This document shows positions 62,000-64,000 of a stretch of 64,000 bases of DNA, in pieces. Source of the stretch: Apostichopus japonicus (taxonomy: Eukaryota > Echinodermata > Holothuroidea > Aspidochirotida > Stichopodidae); NCBI RefSeq assembly GCF_037975245.1, contig NC_092567.1:8246714-8310713 (forward strand), written 5' to 3'. The translations under genes and the position numbers were made by a program. The notes below the pieces were generated by a model. That model did not search any database. It worked only from the letters and a program-made list of their open reading frames with translations, and was not told the origin of the DNA. The first letter of the stretch is position 1. Each line of letters begins with the position of its first letter.

Positions 62000-64000
62000 G
62001 TAAGTTAGCTAATAAATAAACAGCCTTTTACACTTATTACCTATTAGGAACTGTTTACCTGTACTTTTTATAATGGTTTTGTGTTCCATTGACTGTCATC
62101 GACACTATATTATTTCAGCTACTTTAAATCATAAACATTTAGGTTTAAAGAAGATGGATGGTTTTCCTAGCTAATGAATATACAGTGGTGAATTGAGGAT
62201 AATTGCAAAGGATGTCATATATTTAAACCAATCAGAATAATCTCTACATGTGCCAAATTGCGCTAAAACTCTAATCAAACTGATGTAGTATTGAGAATAT
62301 TGAACATATACTTCAACATAAACACATGGAGTGTTAATGTTTGGAATTTCAGATTCTTCCATAAGAATAAAAAGCTAGTCTTCAAAGATTTTAAATAAAT
62401 GTTAAATGCTTCAAATGATTGAATTAAACCTGGAACAACAAGCCATATATGTTGGAGGAAATTGTTTAATCGTTTAAGTTACCCCATTAACACAATGTAA
62501 CATCAGTTATCATTAATACCAATACATGGTCGGTATAATCGATAATTTACAATGGGGTGATCGAAACAGTCACTTGGCAGTTCTTCTATCAAAATAAAAC
62601 AGTATAATTGAACAAAAAGCCAAAAAAGTACACCAATTAAGAAAGTATATTTTCACACATTGCATGGTAACGCATTCTTTAAAAAATGTTGTTGATGACG
62701 TATTAGTGATGTCACCGATATAGTAATACATCATCATCATTCCTGGTCGTCTGACATTACTAATTCAAATTGAAAAAGAATGGTATGTTAATACATGGTA
62801 TGGTAATACACATCAGGAAATGTTGAGAGAGGTGAATGACCAAAGTGTATTCTTTGCAATGAAATATGTAGCCTGTTATCTTCTCAACAGTATTACTAGT
62901 GCAGTATTTAGTATGATTGATATTTGAGCAAATACTTAGGTACATGTGGAACATTTCATCATGCGTATATTAATATACAGCTGTCACAGAAGGAGAGAGA
63001 GAGTGCTCCTTTGTATTATTAGGGAGCGGTCACAGAGATGGCTACATGGTATTAGTAGCCAGCTGTCACAGAGAGAAGTCCCATATGGAGCTGTCACAAA
63101 CAGAGCCCCTTAGTAATAATATGAGCTGTCACAAATAGAGCTCCCTGGTATACCCCTGAAGCTGGTATTAATAGTAGATGTCACAAAAAGGGTTCCCTTG
63201 TATGAATTGGGCAGCCGTCACAAAGGGTGCACGCTGGTATAATTAGGCAGCTGTCACGGAGAGAGGTCATTGGTGTTACACAAAGCCCCCCGTCATTATC
63301 AATGTTTCGTTTTTGCTGCGTAGAAGTATAGAAGACGCGAATATAGCATTGTACAGGATCAAAGTATTAACAGATAACAATATCAGCTGATCAGTGATAT
63401 CGTAAAGTGTTTGTTTGTTATGTAAATATCGATTGATATGGTTCTTGAAGGCTAAATAAATACCGTGAATTGTGTGACATAAGTGAGTGTAATTTAATAA
63501 TTTCACGATTAAACAAAATGTGAAAAACGTTTGAGTGTAACATCAATATTCAGATGTGTATTGCCGTTACAAGTGAAATATGTTAATAATTTCAATCAGT
63601 CCCTTCCTTGCTCCCCCTCCCCCTGTAGACAACTTGTCATGCTGTATTGGCTCAGGTGTACTGAGGTGTACCTCTGCAGGTACAAAAGAAATGCTTATAT
63701 TTCGTATACAGGTTGCATTTGCAGAGACCAAATCTAGGGATATCACTCATTTTTGCATACTCCTCAATCGTTGCTCCGCTCTTAATTATAATAATGTAAT
63801 GTTTTATTCTACTAATTGCTGATCCTCAAAGTGCTTGTCTGGTTTCAACATTATTGGTGTCATGGTTGTTGACAATTGTGACATATTACAGTAGGTTAAA
63901 TTTGTGTTTTCCTATAAAGTGGAGGATGGTAACACTGGATTGTTAGTTGTAGCTGACAGAAGGTCCATTATACCATTGTAATCACTACAGAGTGATTATC
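62000..64000 (+). other. Gene C downstream intron, no exon found
   Basis: After the GTAAGT donor I see no LRR-type exon in the remaining 2 kb. A segment at 63635-63679 with a good acceptor (CTCCCCCTCCCCCTGTAG) and GTACAA donor does not resemble the LRR exons of gene B. Gene C presumably continues beyond the window. Confidence 0.45.
62980..63275 (+). repeat. AGCTGTCACAGAG imperfect tandem repeat
   Basis: About eight units of 35-50 bases keyed on GCTGTCACA(G/A)A(G/A)AG, often followed by a CCCTGGTAT-like piece. Located in the predicted intron of gene C. Confidence 0.8.

Noticed and set aside
59700-62008. Gene C starting at 60602
   Set aside because: That position has GTG inside a conserved segment (YCVDKV); upstream codons in frame match gene B, so the exon starts at 60504.
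63531-63822. Possible LRR exon of gene C
   Set aside because: A good acceptor exists at about 63634, but the peptide does not resemble LRR exons of gene B and the phase-0 frame stops early.

Overview
The window looks like animal nuclear DNA. It is AT-rich, with long introns, GT/AG splice sites, many mini- and microsatellites, fold-back elements, and no bacterial operons or ribosome-binding sites. The only clear gene family is NACHT nucleotide-binding receptors of the NLR (NOD-like) type. Three are present within 64 kb. The style of these NACHT exons, with one very large exon carrying P-loop, Walker B and helical parts followed by small repeat exons, and the presence of Ig and death-fold partners, suggest an invertebrate deuterostome with an expanded NLR family. 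An echinoderm, perhaps a sea cucumber, is my best guess, but this is inference.

Layout. Gene A is on the minus strand at 1019-4431 or further left. It has a short first exon with ATG, a death-fold (DED-like) exon and a NACHT exon with unusual P-loop and Walker B residues. From 4.5 to 28 kb I find no convincing gene. This stretch holds a CCAT/CCGT microsatellite, three copies of a dispersed repeat near 8.5, 11 and 15.5 kb, a 451-bp direct-repeat pair of LTR-like layout (10.5-12.3 kb), six copies of a roughly 100-bp GC-rich module across the whole window, a hAT-like element (17.8-18.5 kb), a palindromic minisatellite (25.2-25.6 kb) and a TTAGCATG-type minisatellite (27.6-28.4 kb).

Gene B is on the plus strand, about 32975-50410. 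Its exon chain reads: decayed Ig-like exon, transmembrane exon, basic juxtamembrane exon, short linker exon, large NACHT exon, two LRR-type exons, a duplicated NACHT-tail exon, two more LRR-type exons, and four small tail exons ending in a stop codon. The exon phases agree at nearly every junction. The architecture is therefore a membrane-anchored NLR with an outside Ig domain and an inside NACHT-LRR module. This copy is broken: the Ig exon has two in-frame stops and a frameshift, and the NACHT exon has a +1 shift in a G6 run at the P-loop.

Gene C is on the plus strand, 60238-61999, and continues right of the window. It has an intact NACHT exon in which all nucleotide-binding motifs are canonical. 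Its intron upstream carries the same minisatellite and dispersed repeats as gene B, so the two regions are old segmental duplicates, but I find no Ig or transmembrane exon for C. The three NACHT exons all begin after a phase-1 intron, so the same cassette has been joined to three different N-terminal contexts: death-fold, Ig plus membrane span, and a very short leader.

The main point of interest is gene B's predicted Ig-TM-NACHT-LRR design. If intact relatives exist, it would be a surface-sensing NLR. All gene models are splice predictions made by eye.
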